This document shows positions 24,530-35,407 of a stretch of DNA of 64,000 bases, one piece after another. The DNA lies in assembly GCA_031292385.1 (NCBI GenBank), contig JARLHE010000006.1, positions 1 to 64,000 on the forward strand, read 5' to 3'. How positions within the stretch are numbered: the first letter of the stretch is position 1; each line of letters starts with the position of its first letter. Position numbers and translations under genes: made by a program. The notes under the pieces were generated by a model. The model was given only the letters and a program-made list of their open reading frames with translations, had not been told where the DNA came from and ran no database searches. Origin of the DNA: Oligoflexia bacterium (lineage in GTDB: Bacteria > Bdellovibrionota > UBA1018).

Positions 24530-25414
24530 TTATTTCAGCCGGCGAATCTCGATCTCACGGTCTCCCCAAAACAGCTCGGCCATGAGCGTTCGCGCCGCGT
24601 AGGCTTGGCCTTTGGCCAGGAAGACGGCGATATGCTTGAACGCCTTTGCCGAAAGCATCAGAATACCCAAGGGCGGGGCGAACTTCTTGTAGAAGCGGAT
24701 CCGGTTTCTCAGGCCGAAGACATGCTTCCAGTTATCCGAATTTTTTTGAAAAATCTGGTCTTTGTGAAAAATCACGGCGTCGGAAACAAAAACGCCGGGT
24801 TTGAAAAATCGGCTGATCCGGTAGGTGTAATCCGCGTCGTCGAACCAGATGAAATAGCTTGGATCGGGCAAGCCCACTTTCGCGACGGCCTTTGTGTTGA
24901 TCAACACGCCCACGAATGCATTGGCTTCAAGCGAGGTGGCCATGAGACCTGCCGGCTTTTGGATCTCTTTGATGCGAAAAAGATCCATTTTGATTTTTTG
25001 ATGATAGGCCTCTTCGCGCCCGCTCTCTTTATGGATGATTCGCGGAGCGAGGAAGCCGTATTGCTCAAGCCCCGGCGCGGCCAGGAGTTTTTCGAGACAG
25101 GTGGGTGAGGGTTCGGCATCATCGTCCATCAGCCAGAGCCAGTCCGAGAATTCGCCCGCCAGAGTCGCGCGCTTAACCCCCTCATAAAATCCGCCGGCGC
25201 CGCCGGTATTCACAGCGAGCCGCTGATAGATCAATTTGAAGGGGTAGCGGGACGAAGCAAGCACCGCCTGGATTGCCTGGGCAGTGCCGTCCGTTGAGGC
25301 GTTGTCGATCAAAACCACCTGCTTCACCGGAACGGTCTGCCGAGCGAGGGCGTCGAGGCACTCCAAAAGCAGCTTTTCCCGATTGTAGGTGACGATCACC
25401 GCACAAACTTTCAT
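24530..25414 (-). CDS. Glycosyltransferase family 2, galactofuranosyltransferase-like
   Basis: 294 residues. GT-A fold: N-terminal VIVTYNREKLLLECLDAL, nucleotide-binding VLIDNASTDGT, metal site WLWLMDDDAEPSP, and the acceptor/base region ISWFDDADYTYR-like segment (FIWFDDADYTYRISR). The 'YNR' start and 'WLMDDD' are typical of the GlfT/rhamnosyl-type subgroup. It lies divergent from a UDP-galactopyranose mutase gene, so transfer of galactofuranose to a surface glycan is the best guess. There is no membrane segment; C-terminal part is hydrophobic/amphipathic and may touch the membrane. Confidence 0.88.
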   Translation of the reverse strand: MKVCAVIVTYNREKLLLECLDALARQTVPVKQVVLIDNASTDGTAQAIQAVLASSRYPFKLIYQRLAVNTGGAGGFYEGVKRATLAGEFSDWLWLMDDDAEPSPTCLEKLLAAPGLEQYGFLAPRIIHKESGREEAYHQKIKMDLFRIKEIQKPAGLMATSLEANAFVGVLINTKAVAKVGLPDPSYFIWFDDADYTYRISRFFKPGVFVSDAVIFHKDQIFQKNSDNWKHVFGLRNRIRFYKKFAPPLGILMLSAKAFKHIAVFLAKGQAYAARTLMAELFWGDREIEIRRLK

Positions 25415-25532
25415 GATACGGCCAAGCTAACGGGACAGTGCAGCAAAATCAACCGGATACGAGAGCGCGGACTCGCTTGGCGGCGAATAATCCCCTTTGC
25501 GGAGTGGCCGAAACACCATAAAACAAAGAAAT

Positions 25533-27861
<2,329 letters not shown>

Positions 27862-27894
27862 TAGCCTGAAACTTCCCGACAATCGGAAGTTTTG

Positions 27895-28974
27895 TCAAGG
27901 CGTTGCCTTTTGTTCCCGCTCCCAGCTCCTGACCTTCTTGCGGGCCTGGTCGAAAAGTCGTTCATAATTTCTCATTTTGACCTTCTCGCCGGCCTCGGCG
28001 GTCAAAAGCTTCCAGAGCGGCCCGTATTGCTCGTCGATTTTGAGGTATTCCTTCTGATTTTTCGGCGCGACCTCGTCGGTGCCGAAGAGAAATCGATCAG
28101 GATACCGATTGATCAGATCCGCCGAAATCCGAGCCGCTTCCGGACTGGAAACCAGATACTTCGCCACTTCGCTCCAGGAGATATCGAAGTAAACGTTTTT
28201 GTGCGCGGAGTCCTTGAGGATCTCCTCGATCATCGCCGCGTAGTCTTTCACCGGGCGGACGACGCGTCCCAGCCCCAGGTGAGCCCAAATGATCGTCGTT
28301 TTCTTATGTCTTAGAAAAAGCGCCTTCATCTGCTCGAGATACGCGGGTTTCGCGGAGACCTTGAGGGAAGAGTCCGATACGTCGCTCTGCTCTTTCGGGA
28401 ACGGAATGTCCATATCGTTGTGGAGAATCACGATCAAACCGACTTCACCCGCGAAATCCAGAATGCGATCGAGCGCGGGATCGTTGAGGCTAGCGACCTC
28501 GCCCGCGACCTTGCCGGAAACAAACTCCTTGTGGATCGAGAACTCGCCGATCCCCGAGAAAACTCCCGGAAAGGTCTCGAGCACCCGGCGAATATGATCG
28601 GCCGCGTACATATCGGTCGGGTTGAAACCCGTGATCATCGGGTCGAAACGGGCTTGCTCGGTCTTGGAAAGAGATTTGTAAGCCATCGCGATGAACGCGT
28701 CCGTAAAGGAATAATAGTAAAGCGGGGCATCCGAATCCAAATAGTATTTGGGTGCCTTCATTCCCGCATCGCGGTACGACCATTGCTGCTGCAAAGGAAT
28801 CCCGAAAAGGGCGACCCGACCGACCCGACCGCCCATGATCTTGAGGAACTCATGAATATCCGTTCCCTCCTGAACATAATTCGTCAGATGAAAGTGACTG
28901 TCATTGAGCTCATAGGCATGAGCCGAGCTCCAGAAAAGAAGAGCGAAAATCGCCAAGCCGAACCATCGCCGCAT
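27895..28974 (-). CDS. Exported amidohydrolase (amidohydrolase-2 / TIM-barrel type)
   Basis: 359 residues from ATG 28,974. Sec signal peptide (MRRWFGLAIFALLFWSSAHA). The mature protein begins with NDSHFHLTNY, the metal-binding H-x-H of the amidohydrolase superfamily; further expected ligands lie in VILHNDMDIPF, TIIWAHLGLG and RFLFGTDEVAP. These are the elements of amidohydrolase-2 enzymes, which cleave or decarboxylate small cyclic or amide compounds. Exported members are unusual. It is the third gene of a tight set with an outer-membrane barrel (11-base gap) and glutaminase; substrates are unknown. Confidence 0.85.
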   Translation of the reverse strand: MRRWFGLAIFALLFWSSAHAYELNDSHFHLTNYVQEGTDIHEFLKIMGGRVGRVALFGIPLQQQWSYRDAGMKAPKYYLDSDAPLYYYSFTDAFIAMAYKSLSKTEQARFDPMITGFNPTDMYAADHIRRVLETFPGVFSGIGEFSIHKEFVSGKVAGEVASLNDPALDRILDFAGEVGLIVILHNDMDIPFPKEQSDVSDSSLKVSAKPAYLEQMKALFLRHKKTTIIWAHLGLGRVVRPVKDYAAMIEEILKDSAHKNVYFDISWSEVAKYLVSSPEAARISADLINRYPDRFLFGTDEVAPKNQKEYLKIDEQYGPLWKLLTAEAGEKVKMRNYERLFDQARKKVRSWEREQKATP

Positions 28975-28985
28975 ATGGAATTTCC

Positions 28986-30305
28986 TTAAAAGAAAATATC
29001 GGTCGCCAAGGAAAGAATGGGGCCCCGCTCCCCTGCGGCGTAATAACCGAAAAGACTGCCTTGAGACGACTTGTAGACATAAAGGCCCTCCGCGTTGAGG
29101 CGCCAATTCCGCGTACTGGCAACCGGATAGAAATTCGCTCCCGCGCCGCCTTCATAGGAGTTGCTGAATTGCCCGCTGATGACCGAACCCACTCCGTAAA
29201 CGCCGAGCCGCTTGGGCAAAAGCTCGTAGCCAGCCTGCGTGGTAAAGCCCTTGTCGTAAATCAACGATTCCGGAATCGGCCCGGTCGCATCGATATTGCT
29301 CAACCATCGGAAATAGTATTCGGCATTAAAGCTGATGCCGCGATACTTGAATCCCGCCGCGAGCGCGGTCATGTAATAATCCGCGTTGTTCACCGTCACT
29401 CCGTCGGCCAAAGCGCCCGTCGAAAAAAAGAGGACGCCGTCTGAATCGCGGATCTGCGTGTTATCCGGCGCGCTGATGCTCGGCTGGCTGTACCGGTTCT
29501 CGCGGCTATGGGTGAAGCCGACCCCGAACCGGGTCGCGAACTTTTCGTGATATTCGTAATCGCTGAATCCCTCTTTGACACCGAACTCGCCGGTCGTCGG
29601 CATGACCCAGATCTGCGCGCTGGTCGCCAGCTCCCGGGTGAGTTTCGCCGCGTTGATCCCGATCAAGCTGAGGTTATCGCCCACCATGACCGCATAGGCG
29701 AGGCCCTTGACGGGTTCTCCCCTGGCCCAAACTCCGCTCGTGAACCCCGGCCGAAAAAACTCATCCGCCATCTGGCGATCCGTTCCGTAAAAGTACGGAA
29801 AACTGCCCAAAAGCGATCGCGAGCCCGGCAAAGCACCGATACCGCCGAATAGGATGAACGCTTTGCTGAACGTGTAATTCAGATTGCCGGCGACGGCGAC
29901 CTGGTTCGTTGAGTTCACCGTCCAGATCAGCGACTGGTATCGGAGCTTCGGGTCATAAATCCAGCCACTGAGAAACAGCATCTCTCTTTGAAGCTGGATA
30001 TCGTTACGCGGATTCACGTCGTAAGGAACCCCCAAATGGCTGTACGCGGTTTGCGAGGCCGGCAACTGATTGAGGTAGCGAAGCAGCAGATAAAGACTGA
30101 TGTCGAGATCACCGTAAGGGGTTTTCGCGACCTTGAAGCCCCGCCCCGGGTTGATATTCCCCCACTCGCTCGCCTCCTCTTCTTCTTCCACACCGAGCTG
30201 CTGGGGCTCGGTCGATTCGGCGAATCCCTTAAGCGGGAGGGCACAAAGCAAGAGAAAGAACAGAAGAGCGAACCGAGATGCCGCTTGCGGTTTGAATCGC
30301 ATCAT
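28986..30305 (-). CDS. Outer-membrane beta-barrel (porin-like)
   Basis: 439 residues. Signal peptide (RFALLFFLLLCALPLKGFAE), then an acidic linker (EEEEEASEW) and many alternating amphipathic strands with aromatic girdles; the last residue is phenylalanine (LATDIFF), the sorting signal of outer-membrane barrels. Alignments by eye do not point to one porin family. Its ATG overlaps the glutaminase stop, so both are translated together. It may let the substrates or products of the two exported enzymes pass. Confidence 0.85.
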   Translation of the reverse strand: MMRFKPQAASRFALLFFLLLCALPLKGFAESTEPQQLGVEEEEEASEWGNINPGRGFKVAKTPYGDLDISLYLLLRYLNQLPASQTAYSHLGVPYDVNPRNDIQLQREMLFLSGWIYDPKLRYQSLIWTVNSTNQVAVAGNLNYTFSKAFILFGGIGALPGSRSLLGSFPYFYGTDRQMADEFFRPGFTSGVWARGEPVKGLAYAVMVGDNLSLIGINAAKLTRELATSAQIWVMPTTGEFGVKEGFSDYEYHEKFATRFGVGFTHSRENRYSQPSISAPDNTQIRDSDGVLFFSTGALADGVTVNNADYYMTALAAGFKYRGISFNAEYYFRWLSNIDATGPIPESLIYDKGFTTQAGYELLPKRLGVYGVGSVISGQFSNSYEGGAGANFYPVASTRNWRLNAEGLYVYKSSQGSLFGYYAAGERGPILSLATDIFF

Positions 30306-31378
30306 TCTTGATCCGCAACACCAGCCATTTGAGACTTGAGCTGAGGCTGGATGTCGTACGGATTCGCGCCCAAAGACGCGACGATCTCCTGGATCGCCCT
30401 TTGCGCGCGGATGCTGTTCCCGGCCTTATCGAGACGCGGTGAAAACGCGGCAATCCCGAACTTCCCGGGCGCGACGGCAAGCAAACCCCCGCCGACGCCG
30501 CTTTTTGCAGGAAGACCCGATGCAAAAAGCCACTTGCCCGAGTCGTCATAAAGCCCGGCCGTCGCCATGACGGCAAGAACCCCCTTGACGTGCTTCTGGT
30601 CGATAACCTGCTTGCGCGTGACGGGATTGTAACCGCCGTTCGCCAAAGTCGCCGCCATGACGGCGAGATCCTTCGCGTTAACGCTGATCGAGCACTGACG
30701 CGTGTAAAGGTCCGTCGCTTCGAGGGGTTCGCCCCGAAGCCGACCATAAGCGTCCATCAGCATCGCGATCGCGCGATTGCGTTGATTGGTGTCCGATTCC
30801 GATTTGTAGACTTCCTGGTTGACCGCCAGCTCGCGTCCCGCGAATGCGTTTTCGATGCCGATGATCTTTGCCCATTTCTCGGCTTCGCTTCCCCCTTTGA
30901 CCATCGAGGCGGTCGCGATCGCGCCCGGATTGACGAGGGAGTTGATCTCTTGTCCCTTGTATTGCTCGACTGCCACGATCGAGTTGAACACGTCGCCGGT
31001 CGCGTCAACGCCGATATTGTCTGCGACCGCCTTTTCTCCGCTTTCCTGAAACACCTCGGCCATCGTGAATACTTTTGAAATGGACTGGATCGAGAACTCC
31101 TGTTTGACATCGCCTTCGGTGTAAACCTTTCCATCGGGCGTCACGAGAGCGATCCCGAACAAATCCGAAGGAACCTTGGCGAGAGCCGGGATGTAATCGG
31201 CGTTCTTTCCTTCTTTCAGCCCTCGGTAATTGTTATACGCCGTTTTCAGCGCGGACTTGATCCTGACTTCGAGCGCCGCTTCGGGATTCGTCTCCCGCGC
31301 GCTGGCCGTGGAAATGCCCGCCAACATCGCTGCACAAAAGGCGATCCGGATAAAATTTCTATTTTCATATATCGACAT
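30302..31378 (-). CDS. glsA: Exported glutaminase
   Basis: 358 residues from the ATG at 31,378, preceded by AAGGGGATTTTT. The first 27 residues form a Sec signal peptide (FIRIAFCAAMLAGISTASA). The rest is a glutaminase of the serine beta-lactamase-like fold: SIQSISK with S99 and K102 as the S-x-x-K pair, NSLVNPGAIAT, the tyrosine region LYTRQCSISVN and the KSGVGGG motif. It hydrolyses L-glutamine to glutamate and ammonia. The family is normally cytosolic in E. coli; here a periplasmic place is predicted. It leads a three-gene set with an outer-membrane barrel and an amidohydrolase. Upstream 157 bases hold the divergent promoter to 31,536. Confidence 0.9.
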   Translation of the reverse strand: MSIYENRNFIRIAFCAAMLAGISTASARETNPEAALEVRIKSALKTAYNNYRGLKEGKNADYIPALAKVPSDLFGIALVTPDGKVYTEGDVKQEFSIQSISKVFTMAEVFQESGEKAVADNIGVDATGDVFNSIVAVEQYKGQEINSLVNPGAIATASMVKGGSEAEKWAKIIGIENAFAGRELAVNQEVYKSESDTNQRNRAIAMLMDAYGRLRGEPLEATDLYTRQCSISVNAKDLAVMAATLANGGYNPVTRKQVIDQKHVKGVLAVMATAGLYDDSGKWLFASGLPAKSGVGGGLLAVAPGKFGIAAFSPRLDKAGNSIRAQRAIQEIVASLGANPYDIQPQLKSQMAGVADQE

Positions 31379-31535
31379 AAAAATCCCCTTCACGTGCCGC
31401 CTCAACCACCCGCCCGCCCGGCGGAGCCGTCCATGCAATTCGAAGCCCAGACTCGGAACGCCAAGCGAAACGCGATGCTCCATCGCTGATGGCACCCACC
31501 TTGCTCATCGGGAAGTAAAAACCAGGAGAAAACGA

Positions 31536-32222
31536 ATGAAAAATAACACACGTCTACTTTGGCCCGCTGCTAGCGTGCTTATTGTCAGTCAGCTTGCTCC
31601 CATCAGTTACGCGCTCGCGCAGGATGAGTCGACTCAAAGTGCGGCACCGACAAGCGAAGCCCAGGCTCAGGCGCCAGAGCAAGCCACTGGCCTTACCGCG
31701 AGCGATTTGACGTTTCGGCCTCAAGCGGGCGCGATCCTCTTCGAAGGCAATCAAAGACTTTCGTCGGGGCTGCTCGCGGATATCGATTTTTTCAAAAGCC
31801 CCTACGCTAATGTCGGCATCAGCGCCGGCGGCCTCTACTCCGGCCTGAACAATAATCTCAACGGTGCCTCTGGCTTTTCCTCGGGTATTTCCAGAGGGAA
31901 CAACACCTACATGGTCCAGGTCCCCATGGACGTGAAGTTCGACCTTTTTCCTGGGCGCTTTGAAAGATGGACCTTTGGGCCTCATCTCGGCGCGAACGTG
32001 ATTTATTCGTCCTCAGGCGTGGGTAACGCCTTCGGCACGAACTCGTCGCTCGTGACTCCCGGCAACGGAAAAGGCTCGACTTGGAATGCCTGGTTTGATG
32101 CCGGACCGGAAGTGAATTATGCCCTGACGAGCGTGATCGATCTCGGCGTGCGCTACGATGCCACATTCGCAAGCGCGTTCAAAGTGCACACTCTGACTCT
32201 CGGAGTTGGTTTCAAAGTCTGA
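31536..32222 (+). CDS. Outer-membrane beta-barrel protein (OmpW/OmpA-barrel type)
   Basis: 228 residues from the ATG at 31,536 with CCAGGAGAAAACGA upstream. Signal peptide ending near SYALAQ, an Ala/Gln/Ser-rich linker (about 28-50), then eight or so amphipathic strands (SSGLLADIDFF, VGISAGGLYSGL, MVQVPMDVKFDLF, GPHLGANVIY, DAGPEVNYAL, IDLGVRYDATF, HTLTLGVGFKV). This is a small barrel of the type often annotated as 'outer membrane beta-barrel domain'. A terminator follows. It is divergent from the exported enzyme set and may share control. Confidence 0.85.
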   Translation: MKNNTRLLWPAASVLIVSQLAPISYALAQDESTQSAAPTSEAQAQAPEQATGLTASDLTFRPQAGAILFEGNQRLSSGLLADIDFFKSPYANVGISAGGLYSGLNNNLNGASGFSSGISRGNNTYMVQVPMDVKFDLFPGRFERWTFGPHLGANVIYSSSGVGNAFGTNSSLVTPGNGKGSTWNAWFDAGPEVNYALTSVIDLGVRYDATFASAFKVHTLTLGVGFKV

Positions 32223-32236
32223 TTTCCAATTCCAAT

Positions 32237-32292
32237 GGACCGCTCCATTAGCCTGACCAGCTCGCGGTGGGGTTAATGGAGCGGCCCTTTTT
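32237..32292 (+). terminator. Rho-independent terminator after the barrel gene
   Basis: CCGCTCCATTA (32,240-32,250) pairs with TAATGGAGCGG (32,274-32,284), with extra G-C pairs at the base, a 23-base loop and then CCCTTTTT. Confidence 0.8.
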
Positions 32293-32298
32293 AAAAAC

Positions 32299-32802
32299 AT
32301 GAAAAAAACCCTCGATTGGATCGAACGCGAAATCCTCGACCTGATTCCGATCTGGCTTTTCTTTCTTTTCGCCTTCGCGCTGCTTTCGCTCACTCAGTCG
32401 GTCATTTTGGCGGATTACGGCCTGCGTCGGTCCGGCCCCCCCATGGTCATCATCGGATCGCTCATCGTCGCCAAAGCCTTCCTCGTTGCGGACCATCTCC
32501 GCCTCATTAATTGGTTTAAAGAACGGCCTTTGATTTACGGCGTTTTATGGAAAACGTGGATCTATGCCGCCGGGGTATCGGTCGTCTGGTATCTGGAGCA
32601 ATTTGTCGATTTGCTGCTCAAGCATCACGCTTTCGTCGAGGCCAATATCGAGTTGATTCATCGCATCGGCACGACCCGTACGCTGATTCTCGTGGTGTGG
32701 GTCACCCTTTTGCTGTTCGCCTTCTCCGGCACGAGGGAGTTTATCCGTCTCTTCGGGAAGGCGCGATTCACCGAGTCGTTTTTTGGAATCCGCCGCCCAT
32801 GA
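32299..32802 (+). CDS. Integral membrane protein, four helices
   Basis: 167 residues with four predicted membrane segments (IPIWLFFLFAFALLSLTQSV, PPMVIIGSLIVAKAFLVA, LWKTWIYAAGVSVVWYLE, TRTLILVVWVTLLLFAFSG). I do not recognise a named family. The stop overlaps the start of the next membrane protein (ATGA), and a third gene encodes a histidine kinase, so it is likely part of a sensing unit. Confidence 0.8.
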   Translation: MKKTLDWIEREILDLIPIWLFFLFAFALLSLTQSVILADYGLRRSGPPMVIIGSLIVAKAFLVADHLRLINWFKERPLIYGVLWKTWIYAAGVSVVWYLEQFVDLLLKHHAFVEANIELIHRIGTTRTLILVVWVTLLLFAFSGTREFIRLFGKARFTESFFGIRRP

Positions 32803-33581
32803 AGCTCATCGAGGTCTTCTTCAATCGCGACGTATTCATACTGGTTCCAGCAGCCTTTTTCATCATCTTCGCGGTTACGGAGATTTTTTTCCGGATCGGG
32901 CGCCTTATCAGGTCGAAGGCGATCCCCGAACAAGAAATCATGCTCGAATTCATGCCCGGCGCGCTGATCAGTATGCTCGCTCTTCTTCTCGCGTTCACAG
33001 TGTCCATGGCGGAAGCTCGCTACGACTCACGGCAAAAGATCGCGATAAACGAAACGAATGCGATCGGAACCGCCTATCTGCGCGCCGGATTGCTGGAGTG
33101 CCCGGCGCGCTCCGAAATCGATAAGCTCTTGAGAAAATATGTGGACCTCCGTTTGGAGTTCTACCGGATGAATTCGAAGCCGAGCTTGCAATCGCTCCAA
33201 AGCGATATATGGCGGCTGGCGGCCGAATCGGGCCGGAAGCATCCGGGCGACGTCACGATCGGTCTTTTCTTGAATTCCTTGAACGAAATGATCGATCAGG
33301 CCGAAACGCAATCGGCCGCTTTCGAGAATCAGATCCCGGCGATCATCATCGCCCTGCTCTTCGCCTCCTCGATCCTGGTGATGGCGGCAGTCGGCTATGC
33401 GAGCGGATTAGAGAAGGGCCGCCGCCTGCTCTTCACGTCGATCCTGTCGATCATCATCGCGATGACGCTTTTCGTGATCCTCGATCTCGACCGCCCGAGA
33501 CGTGGAACGGTTCATCCGAGCCAGGAGGGCATGAATCGTTTGAAGATGAGTATGCTGGGAGCCAGCGCACCATGCCCTTAG
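32799..33581 (+). CDS. Membrane protein of DUF4239 (bestrophin-like) type
   Basis: 260 residues from ATG 32,799. Two helices in the N-terminal part (FILVPAAFFIIFAVTEIFF; LISMLALLLAFTVSMAEARY), a soluble helical middle domain with RYDSRQKIAINETNAIGTAYLR, and two helices at the end (IPAIIIALLFASSILVMAAVG; LLFTSILSIIIAMTLFVI) followed by DLDRPRRG. The 'FTVSMAEARYDSRQ...NETNAIGTAYLRA' and 'DLDRPRRG' stretches are those of DUF4239 proteins, unknown in function. It overlaps both neighbours. Confidence 0.82.
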   Translation: MKLIEVFFNRDVFILVPAAFFIIFAVTEIFFRIGRLIRSKAIPEQEIMLEFMPGALISMLALLLAFTVSMAEARYDSRQKIAINETNAIGTAYLRAGLLECPARSEIDKLLRKYVDLRLEFYRMNSKPSLQSLQSDIWRLAAESGRKHPGDVTIGLFLNSLNEMIDQAETQSAAFENQIPAIIIALLFASSILVMAAVGYASGLEKGRRLLFTSILSIIIAMTLFVILDLDRPRRGTVHPSQEGMNRLKMSMLGASAPCP

Positions 33582-35407
33582 ACGGCTTAAGAAAGCATCT
33601 TGCGCTCAGATGCCTTTTCACGGTCGGACTGACTGGGGCCGCGCTCGGGTTAAGATTATTTTTGACGCGCTGGACGGGCGCCGGAGCGCCTTTTCTTCTG
33701 CTGTTTCTGTCGGTCGTCGTGAGCAGCTTCCTATGGGGCGCCCGACCCGGCCTGCTAGCCGGGATCATGGCCACTCCAATTGCGATTCTTTTGACCTACG
33801 ATCAGGCGATTTACACCCGCGCCCAAGCTCTGGCGCAAGGTATTCTGTTCCTGATCGAGATCTCGGTTATCGCGGCCGTAGCCGACCGCTTCTCGAAAGC
33901 CAAAAGCCGCGCCGAACGAAATGAGCTCGCGCTGCGAAAGGCGCTCGATGAGCGCCTCATTTTTTCGGCGCTGATCGAATACTCCTCCGACTTCGTCGGT
34001 ATCGCCGACAAGAGCGGCGTGCTCACTTACGTTAATCCGGCCGGCCGGAAAATGATCGGCCTGGCTCCCGACTTCCCAATCGAAAAGACTCAGATACCCG
34101 AGTATTATCCGCCCGAGCAGCGCGCCTTCGCGAAAGAGGTCATTCTCAAATCCATAATGGAAACGGGTTACTGGAAGGGCGAAACGTCCTTTCGACACTG
34201 GCAAACCGAAAGGCCGATCCCGGTATCCGACACTCATTTCATGATCCGCGACCCGGAGACTAAGCGGCTCATCGGCAGGGCCACCATCACGCGCGATATT
34301 TCGGAAATCAAGCGCGTCGAGAACGAACTGCGGACCAGGGAAACCGAACTCAAGGAAGCCCAGAGGGTGGCGCATGTCGGCAGCTGGGTCCGGGACGCGA
34401 AGGGCGATGTCCTTTTTTGGTCGGAAGAGCTCTACCGAATTTATGGCCGGGATCCCAACGTTTCCGTGGTGGGCTTTAGCGGGCTTCCGAAAATATATAC
34501 TCCCGAGAGCATGGCCAGGCTCGCTCCGGCTCTTAACGAGATCCTGAAAAACGGCACCCCTTACGCGATGGACTTAGAGGTGGTCCGCCCGGATGGCTCA
34601 ACCCGTTGGGTCTCGACTCGAGCCGAAGCGGTCCGGGACGCCGCCGGCCGCATCGTAGGCTTTCGCGGAATACTGCAAGACATCACGGAGCTTAAACAGC
34701 TGCAGAGAATGCGCGACGAATGGACCTCCGTGATCGCCCACGATCTCAGGCAGCCGATCGGCGTGATCAAGATGTGTGTCGGCCTTTTGCAGAGAACGCA
34801 CGCCTGCGGCGGCAATGAAAAGGCCCAGATCAGCTGCACGCGAATCAACGCGGCGGCCTCCACTCTTTCCCGGATGGTCAACGACCTGCTCGATGTTTCG
34901 CAGCTCGAGGCGCACCGCCTTTCACTCGATCAAAAATGGGTGGATCCGGCCTTGATCGTGCACGAAACGGTCGACCGGCTCGCCCACCTGACTCGAGGCT
35001 TCCGGGTGAATATCGTCGAAGAAAACGAGCTATTCCCGATATTCGCCGATCCGGTCCGAATTGAGCAAGTTCTCGGAAATCTCGTATCGAACGCGGCGAA
35101 GTACGGAGACAAAGGCAGTGAAATCCTCGTTCAGCTGGAACAGCGCGCCGATCACTTGGAAATCTCGATTACAAATCACGGCGCTGGAATTTCCACGGAG
35201 GAACTTCCGAGGATCTTCAATCTTTTCTCCCGCTCCGTCATGGCACGGGGAGCGGGCGTGCCCGGCCTGGGCCTCGGTCTATACATCTCAAAAGGACTCG
35301 TCGAAGCGCATGGCGGTCGCATCTGGGTCGAAAGCACTCCGGGCAAAACCACCTCGTTTCGTTTCACGCTTCCTTGCCGGCTCATCCCGAGCCTGAAAGT
35401 CGCCTGA
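33572..35407 (+). CDS. Membrane histidine kinase: DUF4118-PAS-PAS-HisKA-HATPase
   Basis: 611 residues from ATG 33,572, ten bases inside the previous gene. Four N-terminal membrane helices (about 10-106) fit the KdpD-type DUF4118 domain. Two PAS domains follow (about 130-250 and 265-375, each ending in a DIxExK-type stretch), then HisKA with H390 (VIAHDLRQPIG) and HATPase (NLVSNAAKYGD; GLGLGLYISKGLVEAHGG). It should phosphorylate a response regulator encoded elsewhere, since none is adjacent. The last 26 bases overlap the convergent sorbosone dehydrogenase gene. Confidence 0.9.
   Translation: MPLDGLRKHLALRCLFTVGLTGAALGLRLFLTRWTGAGAPFLLLFLSVVVSSFLWGARPGLLAGIMATPIAILLTYDQAIYTRAQALAQGILFLIEISVIAAVADRFSKAKSRAERNELALRKALDERLIFSALIEYSSDFVGIADKSGVLTYVNPAGRKMIGLAPDFPIEKTQIPEYYPPEQRAFAKEVILKSIMETGYWKGETSFRHWQTERPIPVSDTHFMIRDPETKRLIGRATITRDISEIKRVENELRTRETELKEAQRVAHVGSWVRDAKGDVLFWSEELYRIYGRDPNVSVVGFSGLPKIYTPESMARLAPALNEILKNGTPYAMDLEVVRPDGSTRWVSTRAEAVRDAAGRIVGFRGILQDITELKQLQRMRDEWTSVIAHDLRQPIGVIKMCVGLLQRTHACGGNEKAQISCTRINAAASTLSRMVNDLLDVSQLEAHRLSLDQKWVDPALIVHETVDRLAHLTRGFRVNIVEENELFPIFADPVRIEQVLGNLVSNAAKYGDKGSEILVQLEQRADHLEISITNHGAGISTEELPRIFNLFSRSVMARGAGVPGLGLGLYISKGLVEAHGGRIWVESTPGKTTSFRFTLPCRLIPSLKVA

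Noticed and set aside
33209-33571. N-terminal extension of the DUF4118 kinase
   Set aside because: The extension is in the middle of the DUF4239 gene and has shadow-like composition; the membrane domain starts at ATG 33,572.
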